Shown one piece after another: positions 43,362 to 52,732 of a stretch of 64,000 nucleotides of DNA (within the stretch, counting starts at the first letter, position 1; the number at the start of each line of letters is the position of its first letter). Location: positions 124,001 to 188,000 of the forward strand of contig JAZQGP010000013.1 of assembly GCA_045540015.1 (NCBI GenBank). The letters run 5' to 3'. Position numbers and translations under genes: made by a program. Below the pieces are notes generated by a model. The model saw only the letters and a program-made list of their open reading frames with translations, searched no databases and was not told where the DNA came from. The DNA is from UMGS1387 sp045540015 (GTDB taxonomy: Bacteria; Bacillota; Clostridia; Oscillospirales; CAG-382).

Positions 43362-44123
43362 ATGCAAAAGAAAAAAGAGTGTGTCAAAGTGAAAGAACCG
43401 ATGTCAAATATCCGCAAAACTTACTTTGTAAGACTTATCGGCAGAAGCATGGTTTTTGTTGTTGCGGTTTTTCTTTATTTGTTAAAGCCGGAAAGCATGA
43501 ATGTTTTGTACGGCGGTAATTTTTTCAAGGAACTTTCACCCTTGCATATCTTGTGGTTAATATGGATAATTGATATGATTTACCAGCTCGTTCCTGTGAA
43601 AAACAAGCTTCCTCTCGGCAGTCAAAAGCTGTTTAAGGAACGATTCAAGCCCATTCGTGAAAAGATAAATTACGAATCACTGAAGGCTTATGTGATATCC
43701 ACTACAAAATCAGCATATAAAGTATTTATACTTTGGGCAATGCTGATACTGATGCTTGGTATTCTGTACAATCTCGACGTACTTACCGCAGAGCACTTGT
43801 TTCTGGTTTGCGTAGCATTTTATGTTTGCGATCTTATATGTGTTCTCATATGGTGTCCCTTCAGACTTATAATGAAAAACAAATGCTGTACAACCTGCAG
43901 AATATTTAACTGGGATCATCTTATGATGTTCACTCCCTTGCTTTTTGTCAACAGCTTTTATTCGGTGTCGTTATTACTTTTAGCCTTTGCCGTTTGGGTT
44001 GTGTGGGAGCTGTGCGTGATGATGTACCCCGAACGCTTTTGGGAACATACAAATGAAGCTCTACGTTGTTCGGAATGTACAGATAAGCTTTGTACGCAGT
44101 ACTGCAGAAAGCTCAGACAATAA
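43362..44123 (+). CDS. Polytopic membrane protein with Cys-rich segments
   Basis: This 253-residue protein has about six membrane helices, a CCTTC motif in a cytoplasmic loop (about 175) and a C-terminal CSECTDKLCTQYC cluster, which could bind metal. I do not recognise a characterised relative. ATG 43362 has AAAGGTG upstream; an ATG at 43341 overlaps the preceding stop codon. It is the last gene of the operon before a terminator. Confidence 0.72.
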   Translation: MQKKKECVKVKEPMSNIRKTYFVRLIGRSMVFVVAVFLYLLKPESMNVLYGGNFFKELSPLHILWLIWIIDMIYQLVPVKNKLPLGSQKLFKERFKPIREKINYESLKAYVISTTKSAYKVFILWAMLILMLGILYNLDVLTAEHLFLVCVAFYVCDLICVLIWCPFRLIMKNKCCTTCRIFNWDHLMMFTPLLFVNSFYSVSLLLLAFAVWVVWELCVMMYPERFWEHTNEALRCSECTDKLCTQYCRKLRQ

Positions 44124-44136
44124 ATACAGTCTTTTG

Positions 44137-44165
44137 AAGAGCCTCCAGGTGAGGCTCTTTTGTTA
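44137..44165 (+). terminator. Terminator of the ABC-DnaK operon
   Basis: AAGAGCCTC (44137-44145) and GAGGCTCTT (44151-44159), 5-nt loop, then TTGTTAT. Confidence 0.88.
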
Positions 44166-44180
44166 TAAAAAATGAATTAA

Positions 44181-44214
44181 AGTTTCGTTTCAGTTTAGAT
44201 TACCTTGTTATACT
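44181..44214 (+). promoter_or_regulatory. Site D: response-regulator-type promoter of the lipid operon
   Basis: AGTTTC (44181-44186), GTTTC, AGTTTA (44192-44197), then TATACT (44209-44214). It is the only promoter-like sequence seen before 14 closely spaced genes. Confidence 0.7.
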
Positions 44215-44273
44215 TTTGCTGTAAAAAGACAAAGTACGACAATATCATACAGTTATCGGGAAGGAGTAAGATG

Positions 44274-44777
44274 ATGAAATACGAAATAGCATACCTGAGT
44301 GTTTCGGGTAACACAGAAAAGCTTGCACACGGAATTGCCGACAGATTTCCGCACGAGGACACCTTTGTCACAGATTTATCCTGTGAAAGTATTACGAAGA
44401 AAGCGGATATATATATCATCGGCTTCGGTGTTGATAAAGGAACCATTCCTTTGAGGATTATCGAAGCACTGGAAGAAATTGAGGGCAAGCCGTATATGTT
44501 CTTTATAACAGGCTGTATGGAGCCGACAGAGGCATATAAAGAAAATGTCGAGCAGAAGCTTTTGCCGTTTTTGCCGGATGACGGAGATTACAGAGGTATC
44601 TTTATGTGCCGTGGAAAAATTTCAGATGAAGCGAGAAGTGCATTGAATAAAAAGCTTTATGAAGCACCTGAAAATCCGTCACTTGCCGAAATTTTACGTC
44701 AGGCAAAGCTGTCAGAAAACCATCCCGACAGTGTGGATGTTGAAAATGCATACGCATTTGTCAGAGAGCGGATATAG
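44274..44777 (+). CDS. Flavodoxin-family protein
   Basis: The 167-residue protein has the FMN phosphate loop SVSGNTEKLA near the start and the flavodoxin-like alternation of strands and helices (YIIGFGVDKGTIPL, MFFITGCMEP). AAGGAG lies 7 bp upstream of ATG 44274; an ATG one codon earlier is possible. As first gene of the lipid operon it may supply electrons to the activase-type plasmalogen synthase encoded at 54136, a role inferred from the need of that enzyme class for low-potential electrons. Confidence 0.85.
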   Translation: MKYEIAYLSVSGNTEKLAHGIADRFPHEDTFVTDLSCESITKKADIYIIGFGVDKGTIPLRIIEALEEIEGKPYMFFITGCMEPTEAYKENVEQKLLPFLPDDGDYRGIFMCRGKISDEARSALNKKLYEAPENPSLAEILRQAKLSENHPDSVDVENAYAFVRERI

Positions 44778-44824
44778 GCTTTCACCTATGAATACAAAAA
44801 ACACAGGAACGAGAGGTAAATACC

Positions 44825-46651
44825 ATGCGTGAAGTGAAAAACCCAAAAAAACCGTTGATGTTTTATTACGGTATTGCATTGCTTGTAATTATACTGTTTA
44901 ATTCCATAGTAATGCCTATGATTGCCGAAGGACGTGTCAAGGAGGTTGATTACGGAACCTTTATGGCAATGACTGAAGACAAAAATATTGGTCTTGTTAA
45001 AATCAGCGAAAGCGATAATCAGATTACCTTTACAGATAAAACACGAGAAAAAATATATAAAACGGGAATGATGAATGATCCGGAGATCACATCAAGGTTA
45101 TATGAAGCAGGAGCAAGCTTTAAGGGAGAAATTATTGAAGAACCCAACTTTCTTGTAAGCTTTATTATGACATGGATACTGCCCATGGTGCTGTTTTTCG
45201 GGATAGGACAATTTATGTCAAAAAAGATGATGGATAAAGCAGGCGGCGGCTCGGGTGCCATGATGTTCAATATGGGTAAATCCAACGCCAAGGTCTATGT
45301 AAAATCCGAAAACGGCATAAAATTTGACGATGTTGAAGGCGTTGATGAGGCAGAGGAGAGCCTGCAGGAGGTTGTGGACTATCTTCACAATCCCAAGAAA
45401 TACACCGAAATAGGAGCGCAAATGCCTAAAGGTATTCTTCTTGTAGGACCTCCCGGCACAGGTAAAACAATGCTTGCTAAGGCGGTTGCGGGCGAAGCAA
45501 ATGTACCCTTCTTTTCAATGAGCGGCTCTGAATTTGTTGAAATGTTTGTAGGTATGGGTGCTTCAAAGGTGCGAGATCTCTTCAAGCAGGCTAAAGAAAA
45601 AGCTCCCTGCATTGTCTTTATTGATGAGATTGACGCTATTGGAGGAAAAAGAGCATCAGGTGGCATAAGCGGAGGACATGATGAGCGTGAGCAGACATTA
45701 AATCAGCTCCTCACCGAAATGGATGGCTTTGAGGGTAACAGCGGTGTTATGATTCTTGCGGCAACCAACCGTCCCGAATCTCTTGACCCTGCACTTACCC
45801 GTCCCGGACGTTTTGACAGGCGTGTTCCCGTTGAGCTTCCCGATCTTAAGGGCAGAGAGGCAATTCTCAAGGTGCACTGCAAAAAAATCAAAACTGCTCC
45901 CGACATTGACTTTACACAGGTTGCACGCATGGCTTCGGGCGCATCCGGTGCCGAGCTTGCCAACATAGTAAACGAAGCAGCTTTGCGAGCTGTACGTGCC
46001 GGCAGAAAGGCAGCGACACAGGCAGATCTTGAGGAAAGCATAGAGGTTGTTATTGCGGGTTATCAAAAAAAGAATGCTATTCTCACCGACAAAGAAAAAA
46101 TGGTGGTGGCATATCACGAAATAGGTCATGCGCTTGTTGCAGCAAAGCAGACAAACTCTGCTCCCGTTCAAAAAATTACAATAGTTCCACGTACCTCTGG
46201 TGCTCTCGGTTACACAATGCAGGTTGATGAGGGAAATCATTACCTTATGAGTAAGGAAGAAATCGAAAATAAAATCGCAACCTACACAGGCGGAAGAGTG
46301 GCAGAGGAAATCGCCGTAGGCTACATTACAACAGGAGCTTCAAATGACATTGAACAGGCAACAAGACTTGCCCGTTCCATGATTACACGTTTCGGTATGA
46401 GTAATAAATTTGGCATGATGGCTCTTGAAACTGTTACAAATCAGTATCTTGGCGGTGATGCTTCGCTTGCCTGCTCTGCGGAAACACAGACGGAAATAGA
46501 CCGTCTTGCATCTGAGCTTATAAAACAACAATATGAAAAAGCAAAGAAGATTATAACGGAAAATAAAACAAAGCTTGATGAGCTTGCAAAATATCTTTAT
46601 ACACACGAAACCATCACCGGAGAAGAATTTATGAATATTCTTAATAGCTGA
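44825..46651 (+). CDS. ftsH: FtsH-family membrane ATP-dependent zinc metalloprotease
   Basis: The 608-residue protease has two N-terminal membrane helices flanking a small extracytoplasmic domain, an AAA module (Walker A GPPGTGKT from residue 208, Walker B FIDEIDAIGGKR, SRH NRPESLDPALTRPGR) and a zinc protease domain with HEIGH (first His 431). FtsH degrades membrane and regulatory proteins and in E. coli limits lipid A synthesis; here it may control lipid enzymes of the same operon. Whether this is the only FtsH of the organism is unknown. Confidence 0.93.
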   Translation: MREVKNPKKPLMFYYGIALLVIILFNSIVMPMIAEGRVKEVDYGTFMAMTEDKNIGLVKISESDNQITFTDKTREKIYKTGMMNDPEITSRLYEAGASFKGEIIEEPNFLVSFIMTWILPMVLFFGIGQFMSKKMMDKAGGGSGAMMFNMGKSNAKVYVKSENGIKFDDVEGVDEAEESLQEVVDYLHNPKKYTEIGAQMPKGILLVGPPGTGKTMLAKAVAGEANVPFFSMSGSEFVEMFVGMGASKVRDLFKQAKEKAPCIVFIDEIDAIGGKRASGGISGGHDEREQTLNQLLTEMDGFEGNSGVMILAATNRPESLDPALTRPGRFDRRVPVELPDLKGREAILKVHCKKIKTAPDIDFTQVARMASGASGAELANIVNEAALRAVRAGRKAATQADLEESIEVVIAGYQKKNAILTDKEKMVVAYHEIGHALVAAKQTNSAPVQKITIVPRTSGALGYTMQVDEGNHYLMSKEEIENKIATYTGGRVAEEIAVGYITTGASNDIEQATRLARSMITRFGMSNKFGMMALETVTNQYLGGDASLACSAETQTEIDRLASELIKQQYEKAKKIITENKTKLDELAKYLYTHETITGEEFMNILNS

Positions 46652-46665
46652 AAGGAGCAGAATAA

Positions 46666-47562
46666 ATGAGAAAAGTAAAAATTATTACCGATTCCTGTGC
46701 CGACTTAAGTCCTAAGCAATTGAAGAAATATGACATAGACTATGTAAGAATGTCAACGGTTCTTGACGGAGTTGAAAGCCCCGCACTTCTTACCTGGACA
46801 GAAAAGGAGGCACACGAGCTTTATGAAACAATACGGAAAGGAAAGCGTGTCACCACAGCTCAGGTTTCGGTCGAGGAGTTTAATGTAACCTTTAAAAAAT
46901 ATCTGAGCCACGGCTACGATATTGTATATATCGGCTGTTCGTCAAAGCAATCGGGCTCTGTAAATACAGGGCGAATAGTTGCCGGGAAGCTTGTAGGACT
47001 ATATCCCGAAGCAAAAATTTTCTGCATAGATTCACTTAATGCGAGTATCGGTGAAGGAATGCTTGCGATAGAGGCGGCAAAATGGGCATCGAAGGGCATA
47101 AACGCCGAGGAAATAGCCGAATATGTTACAGAGCTTCGAAAAAAAGTACAGCAATTTGTAACAGTACATACTCTTGAGCATCTGAAAAAGGCAGGGCGTG
47201 TAACGACCTCCTCTGCTTTTCTCGGAAATCTTATGGGTATAAAGCCCATACTTGTTTCAGATGTCAACGGTGTACAGACCGCACTGAAAAAGGTCAAGGG
47301 GCGCAAAGCCTCCTTTAAGGAAATAGTATCCTTGCTTAAGGAAAATATTACGGATGCCGAAAAACAGACGGTGTATATTGCACATGCCGACTGCGACAAA
47401 GCGGAGATAGATGAGCTGACAGCACTTGTGAAACAGGAGATTGGCTGCAGAAGTGTTGAGGTTTGTCTTATAGGTCCCATAATCGGTGCCTCAATCGGTC
47501 CGGATGCTGTGGGAGTTTGGGCATTTGGAAAACAAGTAACACATAAGGCTGAGGTAAAATAA
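46666..47562 (+). CDS. fakB: DegV-family fatty acid-binding protein (FakB)
   Basis: DegV/FakB proteins bind a fatty acid and present it to the kinase FakA. The 298-residue protein has the N-terminal motif IITDSCADLS, TTAQVSVEEF, and SLNASIGEGMLA in place of the usual Ser-rich loop, and ends with HIG-type GPIIGASIGPDAVGVW. The kinase gene starts 2 bp after it, strongly supporting function in the fatty acid kinase pair. Confidence 0.9.
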   Translation: MRKVKIITDSCADLSPKQLKKYDIDYVRMSTVLDGVESPALLTWTEKEAHELYETIRKGKRVTTAQVSVEEFNVTFKKYLSHGYDIVYIGCSSKQSGSVNTGRIVAGKLVGLYPEAKIFCIDSLNASIGEGMLAIEAAKWASKGINAEEIAEYVTELRKKVQQFVTVHTLEHLKKAGRVTTSSAFLGNLMGIKPILVSDVNGVQTALKKVKGRKASFKEIVSLLKENITDAEKQTVYIAHADCDKAEIDELTALVKQEIGCRSVEVCLIGPIIGASIGPDAVGVWAFGKQVTHKAEVK

Positions 47563-47563
47563 A

Positions 47564-49204
47564 ATGAATAATATTTCGGTGCTTGACGGCTTCACCTTTG
47601 CAAAGATGGTAAAGTCGGGGTGTAATAATCTGCGGACTCATATGCAGACAGTAAACAACTTAAATGTATTTCCCATTCCCGACGGTGATACGGGCAGCAA
47701 TATGCTAATGACTATCATAGGCGGAGCAGATAATGCCGGTGCAGGTACAAAAAGTATCAGTGAAACATCAAGGCGCATATCCGACGGAATGCTTCTGAGT
47801 GCAAGAGGAAATTCCGGTGTTATTCTGTCTCAGATTTTTGAGGGGATTGCAGGCGGCTTTGAAGGCATGGAAGAGGCAGGAAATCAGGAAATAATCAAGG
47901 CTCTGCAGACAGGAGTGAGGCATTCCTACAGGGCTGTTATGGATCCTTGTGAGGGAACAATGCTGACGGTTATGCGTTGTGCCTGCGAATACGCCGGCGG
48001 TAAAGCCGCACCATCAATACGGGAGCTGTTTTCCAACTTTTTATATGAAGCTAAACGAACTCTTGAAAAAACGCCTGATATGCTTCCCGTTCTGAAAAAA
48101 GCGGGGGTTGTGGATTCCGGCGGAGCAGGTCTTGTATATATTTTCGAAGGAATGCTTGGCGTACTTACAGGAGAACAGAGTGAAAGCGATTTTCAGACTG
48201 TTGCAGTAAATGATGATATGATTGATCTTAATCTGTTCACAGAGGACAGTGTTTTGAAATACGGCTATTGTACAGAGCTTTTATTGAGGCTTCAGAACTG
48301 TAAAACAGAGCCCGGAAGCTTTGACGTAGCTACTCTTACCGAATATCTCAAGGGTATCGGAGACAGCGTTGTTGCATTCAAAACCGGAAGTATTGTAAAA
48401 ATACATATTCACACAATGACTCCGGACAGAGTTCTTGCATTCTGTCAAAGGTATGGAGAATTCCTGAAAATCAAGATTGAAAATATGTCACTTCAGCACA
48501 ACAGTGCGGCTCTTGAAGGAATAAATGTTACCGTAAAGCCGCAAGGTGAACGTAAAGCATACGCTGTTGTAACGGTAGCATCGGGCGACGGTATCAAAAA
48601 GCTTTTCTCTGAAAGAGGTGCAGACGTGATTGTGGATGGCGGACAGACAATGAACCCGTCGGCAGAGGATTTTCTCCAAGCCTTCAATGAGGCAAATGCC
48701 GACACAATTTTTGTACTGCCAAATAACAGCAATATCATCCTCACCGCAAAGCAGGCTGCCGGAATTTACACCGATTCTGAAATTTATGTGCTTGAAAGCA
48801 AAACAATTGGCGACGGTTATGCTGCTATTTCCATGTTATCGACGGAATCGGGAAATACAAAGCAAATCGTACAGGAAATGACGGATGCAATGCAAAATGT
48901 TGTTACTGCTTGTATTTCAAAAAGTATAAAGGACACAGACGAAGTACGAGCAGGAGATTATATTGGCTTTGTGGGAAAGAATATTCTTTCGGCAAAGGAA
49001 AACCGTCTTGATGCCGTTAAGAGTACTGCTGATGCACTTGGAGCTTCGGAATATGATATTTGCCTTATAATACGCGGAAAAAGCACAGATGAAGCCGAAG
49101 CCTTGCTTGCACAAGCATATGTAAAGTCGAAATGTCCCTTGACCGAGACTTATTTAATTGACGGAATGCAGGACATATATGACTACATTCTGATTTTAGA
49201 ATGA
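47564..49204 (+). CDS. fakA: Fatty acid kinase catalytic subunit (FakA, DAK2/DegA)
   Basis: FakA phosphorylates FakB-bound fatty acid to acyl phosphate. The 546-residue protein has the DAK2 nucleotide-binding domain (VFPIPDGDTGSNMLMT, ARGNSGVILSQIFEG, VVDSGGAGLVYIFEG), a middle domain with HIHT-type motif (VKIHIHTMTPD) and a C-terminal DegV-like lobe. Size matches characterised FakA (about 550). Its product is the direct donor for PlsY, the next gene. Confidence 0.92.
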   Translation: MNNISVLDGFTFAKMVKSGCNNLRTHMQTVNNLNVFPIPDGDTGSNMLMTIIGGADNAGAGTKSISETSRRISDGMLLSARGNSGVILSQIFEGIAGGFEGMEEAGNQEIIKALQTGVRHSYRAVMDPCEGTMLTVMRCACEYAGGKAAPSIRELFSNFLYEAKRTLEKTPDMLPVLKKAGVVDSGGAGLVYIFEGMLGVLTGEQSESDFQTVAVNDDMIDLNLFTEDSVLKYGYCTELLLRLQNCKTEPGSFDVATLTEYLKGIGDSVVAFKTGSIVKIHIHTMTPDRVLAFCQRYGEFLKIKIENMSLQHNSAALEGINVTVKPQGERKAYAVVTVASGDGIKKLFSERGADVIVDGGQTMNPSAEDFLQAFNEANADTIFVLPNNSNIILTAKQAAGIYTDSEIYVLESKTIGDGYAAISMLSTESGNTKQIVQEMTDAMQNVVTACISKSIKDTDEVRAGDYIGFVGKNILSAKENRLDAVKSTADALGASEYDICLIIRGKSTDEAEALLAQAYVKSKCPLTETYLIDGMQDIYDYILILE

Positions 49205-49214
49205 GGAATGACCT

Positions 49215-49832
49215 ATGAAGCTATTAGTTTATGCTGTTTGTGCTATCGTTTCTTACCTTGTTGCCGGCTGGAATCCTGCTATAACCTTATCGAAAGCGAT
49301 ATATAAAAAGGATATACGAGAGTGCGGTAGCACAAACCCGGGCTTTACAAATTTTAAACGCACCTTTGGAAATAAATGGGCATGGTGGGTACTTATTCTT
49401 GATTTGTCAAAGTCGGCAATAGTTACAGTATTATGTGCACTTCTTTTTGAACACTGCTTCGGGAATTACCAATTGGGCGGTGCATATGCGTGGCTTTTTG
49501 CCCTGCTTGGTCATTCGTTCCCGATATGGTATGGCTTTAAGGGAGGTAAAGGCTTTCTTGTCAGTCTTTCTGCAGTTTTGATAATTGACCTGCGTGTAGG
49601 ACTTATTGCAACTGCAATTATGGTCGTATTGCTTATTGTAACAAAATATATGTCTGTTGCAACCGTTACTGCAATGCTTGTTTGCCCTATATTGCTTTAC
49701 ATATCAGGAGCATCGGCAACGGTCGTTTGCATATGTGCTGCCTGCGTTTTGTTTATAGCTGTTCGCCATAAAGAAAATTTTATCAGGCTTAAGAACGGTA
49801 AAGAATCAAGATTTACCGTAAGATCAAATTAA
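49215..49832 (+). CDS. plsY: Acyl-phosphate:glycerol-3-phosphate acyltransferase
   Basis: PlsY transfers the acyl group of acyl phosphate to sn-glycerol-3-phosphate to give lysophosphatidic acid. The 205-residue, multi-helix protein has the family loops GSTNPGFTNFKRTFG and GHSFPIWYGFKGGKGF. These vary slightly from the classical GSGNxGATN motif (Thr for Gly, Phe for Ala), suggesting a specialised paralogue. It follows fakA by 10 bp. Confidence 0.9.
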   Translation: MKLLVYAVCAIVSYLVAGWNPAITLSKAIYKKDIRECGSTNPGFTNFKRTFGNKWAWWVLILDLSKSAIVTVLCALLFEHCFGNYQLGGAYAWLFALLGHSFPIWYGFKGGKGFLVSLSAVLIIDLRVGLIATAIMVVLLIVTKYMSVATVTAMLVCPILLYISGASATVVCICAACVLFIAVRHKENFIRLKNGKESRFTVRSN

Positions 49833-49854
49833 CATTATCACAGAGGTATTTCAA

Positions 49855-50508
49855 GTGTTTTCACGTTTGTTTTCAGGCTTCACAAGTGGATTACAGTCTC
49901 TGCTGTTTACAGCACCGGTAATATTATTGGCTGTTATATGCCATGAATGTGCTCACGGCTGGGTGTCTTATAAGCTGGGAGATCCTACTGCAAAAAATGC
50001 AGGGCGTCTTACGCTCAATCCGTTAAAGCATTTGGATCCGGTCGGAACACTGTGTATGCTTTTCTTTCACGTTGGCTGGGCAAACCCTGTGCCAATAAAT
50101 CCTATGTACTACAAAAACAGAAAAAAAGGCATTATCTATGTGTCGCTTGCCGGACCTGTTGCCAATTTTATACTTGCATTTATATCACTGCTTGTAGTGG
50201 CGATTACAATTCGTTTTGGAGCTGCTGATTCCACAGCCGGTTGGATAGTATATCAGCTCTGCTATTACTCATCGGTAGTAAACATCGGACTCGGACTGTT
50301 TAATTTAATACCGATACCGCCGCTTGACGGTTCAAAGATAGTTGGAGAATTATCAGACAAAGCACAAGAATTTTATTGGAGATATCAAAAATATTGGCAG
50401 ATTGTTCTAATTATTTGTGTTGTTACGGGAATTCTCAGCAAACCGCTCGGTATACTTAACAGTACATTACTCAGAGCTATGTGGAAAATCATAAGCCTAT
50501 TTATATAG
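49855..50508 (+). CDS. Site-2 protease-like M50 peptidase, short form
   Basis: The 217-residue polytopic protein has the zinc motif HECAH (residues 30-34), the block GRLTLNPLKHLDPVGTL and the third-ligand motif NLIPIPPLDGSKI. It belongs to the short S2P group without PDZ domain. A separate PDZ protein is encoded 28 bp downstream, so the pair may act as a split RseP-like protease. The start is GTG at 49855 with CAGAGGT upstream. Confidence 0.9.
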   Translation: MFSRLFSGFTSGLQSLLFTAPVILLAVICHECAHGWVSYKLGDPTAKNAGRLTLNPLKHLDPVGTLCMLFFHVGWANPVPINPMYYKNRKKGIIYVSLAGPVANFILAFISLLVVAITIRFGAADSTAGWIVYQLCYYSSVVNIGLGLFNLIPIPPLDGSKIVGELSDKAQEFYWRYQKYWQIVLIICVVTGILSKPLGILNSTLLRAMWKIISLFI

Positions 50509-50536
50509 CTTTTATCTCTAAGAAAGGAGTTTTAAT

Positions 50537-51112
50537 ATGAGAGAAACAAGAGATGAATATCAAGAAGAAGCAACTGCCGACACAAATAAAAAAACAAAAG
50601 GAAAAAATTGTTTTTATTTAAAAATTATAGCTCTTGCACTATGCTGCTCTTTTCTTGGCGGTGTAATTGGAAGTGCTGCCACCTTATTAACAAGTGATTT
50701 CCTTGTTGAAAAGAACATTACAGACATTATTGAGCAAAACAAGGACTTTACAGTTGAAAGTCATATTAGATTAAGAACCCCTTTTACATTACATATGAGA
50801 ATTGCCAAAAGCTTTATAGAAAACGAATTTCTAACGGAGCCATACATTGGAATTTCCGTTACCAATTCTGTCGAACCCAGAGGAGTCAAAATAGACGGCG
50901 TTGAAAAAGGAAGCCCTGCGGATAAAGCACATCTTTATGCAGGCGATATCATAACAATGGTTGATAACAGCAGAATATACATTGCTGATGATCTGAAGGA
51001 TTATATCAAAAAAGCCGGCATAGGTGATGAAATAAAGCTTACAGTATACAGAAACGGCTATACGATTGATTGTACGGTTACTGTAGGTGAGCATTCCCGT
51101 TTTGAAAAATAA
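50537..51112 (+). CDS. Membrane-anchored PDZ-domain protein without protease domain
   Basis: This 191-residue protein has an acidic and then Lys-rich cytoplasmic N-terminus, one membrane segment (about 30-55) and a C-terminal PDZ domain (about 105-185: EPYIGISVTN, VEKGSPADKAHLYAGDIITMV). It resembles the end of HtrA but lacks the trypsin-like domain. It may deliver substrates to the M50 protease encoded just upstream. Confidence 0.82.
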   Translation: MRETRDEYQEEATADTNKKTKGKNCFYLKIIALALCCSFLGGVIGSAATLLTSDFLVEKNITDIIEQNKDFTVESHIRLRTPFTLHMRIAKSFIENEFLTEPYIGISVTNSVEPRGVKIDGVEKGSPADKAHLYAGDIITMVDNSRIYIADDLKDYIKKAGIGDEIKLTVYRNGYTIDCTVTVGEHSRFEK

Positions 51113-51143
51113 CTAAAATATCCGTTGAGAAGGGAAAGATGAT

Positions 51144-51878
51144 ATGTCTGTTATATGGCATTCTTTGGTTACAGTCCTGTTGATTTTTATCGTTTATATT
51201 GTTTTTTTAGCAATATGCAGCGTATTTATAAGTCCTGGAAAGGAATATAACGTAAACAGCAATTTTTATCGTTTTCTTCTCAACAGTGCTTCTTTTGCTG
51301 CTCTGACGCTGTTGAGAATAAAGGTACATACAGACGGCTTGGAAAAAATGCCTGATGATGAAAAAATAATGTTTGTATGCAACCATCGTTCAAGCTATGA
51401 CCCCATCGTAACTTGGTGGACTTTAAGAAAGTGGCAAATAGCTTTTATCTCTAAAGAATCTAACTTCAAAATTCCGTTTTTCGGAAGGATTATACGTAAG
51501 TGCTGCTTTATGGCAATCGACCGAGAGAATGCTCAGAATGCCATAGGAACAATAAACAGGGCGGCGGATTTGTTGAAAAAGGAAGAGGTTTCAATTGGGG
51601 TTTATCCCGAGGGCACACGGAGTAAAAACTGTCAACTTTTGCCGTTTCATGACGGTGTGTTCAGGATTGCTCAGAAGGCAGATAAGCCTATAGCAGTTCT
51701 TTGCATCACCGGAACAGAAAAAATAGCAGGAAATTTGCTAAAGCTCAAATCCTCGGACGTTTATCTTTATGTTACGGAGCTTATTTCTGCAGACGAGGTA
51801 AAAAGGCTAAGAACCTTCTCTATCAGCGAGCGGGCACGAACAAAAATTATAGAAAAAGCGGGAGCTATAAATGAATAA
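51144..51878 (+). CDS. plsC: 1-acyl-sn-glycerol-3-phosphate acyltransferase
   Basis: PlsC acylates lysophosphatidic acid to phosphatidic acid. The 244-residue protein has one N-terminal membrane helix, the catalytic NHRSSYD motif (His81, Asp86), and the glycerophosphate-binding motif VYPEGTRSKN. It overlaps the next gene by 8 bp. Confidence 0.92.
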   Translation: MSVIWHSLVTVLLIFIVYIVFLAICSVFISPGKEYNVNSNFYRFLLNSASFAALTLLRIKVHTDGLEKMPDDEKIMFVCNHRSSYDPIVTWWTLRKWQIAFISKESNFKIPFFGRIIRKCCFMAIDRENAQNAIGTINRAADLLKKEEVSIGVYPEGTRSKNCQLLPFHDGVFRIAQKADKPIAVLCITGTEKIAGNLLKLKSSDVYLYVTELISADEVKRLRTFSISERARTKIIEKAGAINE

Positions 51879-52713
51879 TACAGAATCAACCAAAATCAAT
51901 ATTCTTGTCACCTTGGATAAGAACTATATACCGTATCTTAATGTTATGCTCTATTCACTTATAAAAAGTAATCCCGACTGCTTTTTTGATGTGTATTTGC
52001 TGCACTCCTCGCTAAAGCAGCACAACACGTCTTCAACGATGCAAATTCTTGGCAAAAACGGAAATCTGATTATGATAAAAGCAAATAATATTGGTCTTGA
52101 TGATGCACCTACCACAGCAAGATATCCAAAAGAAATATACTACCGAATTTTCGCCGCAAAGTATCTGCCAAGCCATCTCGACAGAGTGCTTTATCTTGAC
52201 CCGGACATTATTGTAAACGGCTCGGTAAAGGAACTATATAAGCTTGACTTGAAGGACTATTATTTTGCGGCAGCATCACACACGGGAATTCTTATGACTG
52301 CTATCAACAGCATAAGGCTTGATATGGAAGACAACAGTCCTTATATAAATTCGGGAGTTATGCTTATGAATCTTGAGCATCTTAGACGGGAGCAGAATAT
52401 TGACGATGTCTTTTACTTTATAGAAAGAAGAAAAAGCCTGCTTATTCTTCCGGATCAGGACATCATAAGCAGTCTTTACGGCAGCAAAATATATGCACTC
52501 GATACCTTCCGTTACAACATGACGGAACGACTTTACAAAACACACGCTCCTTTTGAAAGAGGATTTGACCTTGATTGGGTGAAAAACAACTCCGTAATAA
52601 TCCACTACTGCGGAAGAAACAAGCCGTGGAAAGACGGATATTCCGGACAGCTTGACATATTTTACAAAGAAACTGTTGCCGATATGAATAAAAGCATTTA
52701 TCGTTTAACATAA
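51871..52713 (+). CDS. GT8-family glycosyltransferase
   Basis: The 280-residue GT-A enzyme has the metal-binding DxD (VLYLDPDIIVNG), YINSGVMLMNLEHLR, and a C-terminal His/Cys block (VIIHYCGRNKPWKDGY). GT8 members transfer glucose or galactose, often to lipopolysaccharide or glycoproteins. Its place between plsC and pgsA suggests a glycolipid or headgroup-modifying role, which is inference. Confidence 0.85.
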   Translation: MNNTESTKINILVTLDKNYIPYLNVMLYSLIKSNPDCFFDVYLLHSSLKQHNTSSTMQILGKNGNLIMIKANNIGLDDAPTTARYPKEIYYRIFAAKYLPSHLDRVLYLDPDIIVNGSVKELYKLDLKDYYFAAASHTGILMTAINSIRLDMEDNSPYINSGVMLMNLEHLRREQNIDDVFYFIERRKSLLILPDQDIISSLYGSKIYALDTFRYNMTERLYKTHAPFERGFDLDWVKNNSVIIHYCGRNKPWKDGYSGQLDIFYKETVADMNKSIYRLT

Positions 52714-52732
52714 CTGAAGGAGAAATACTCAT

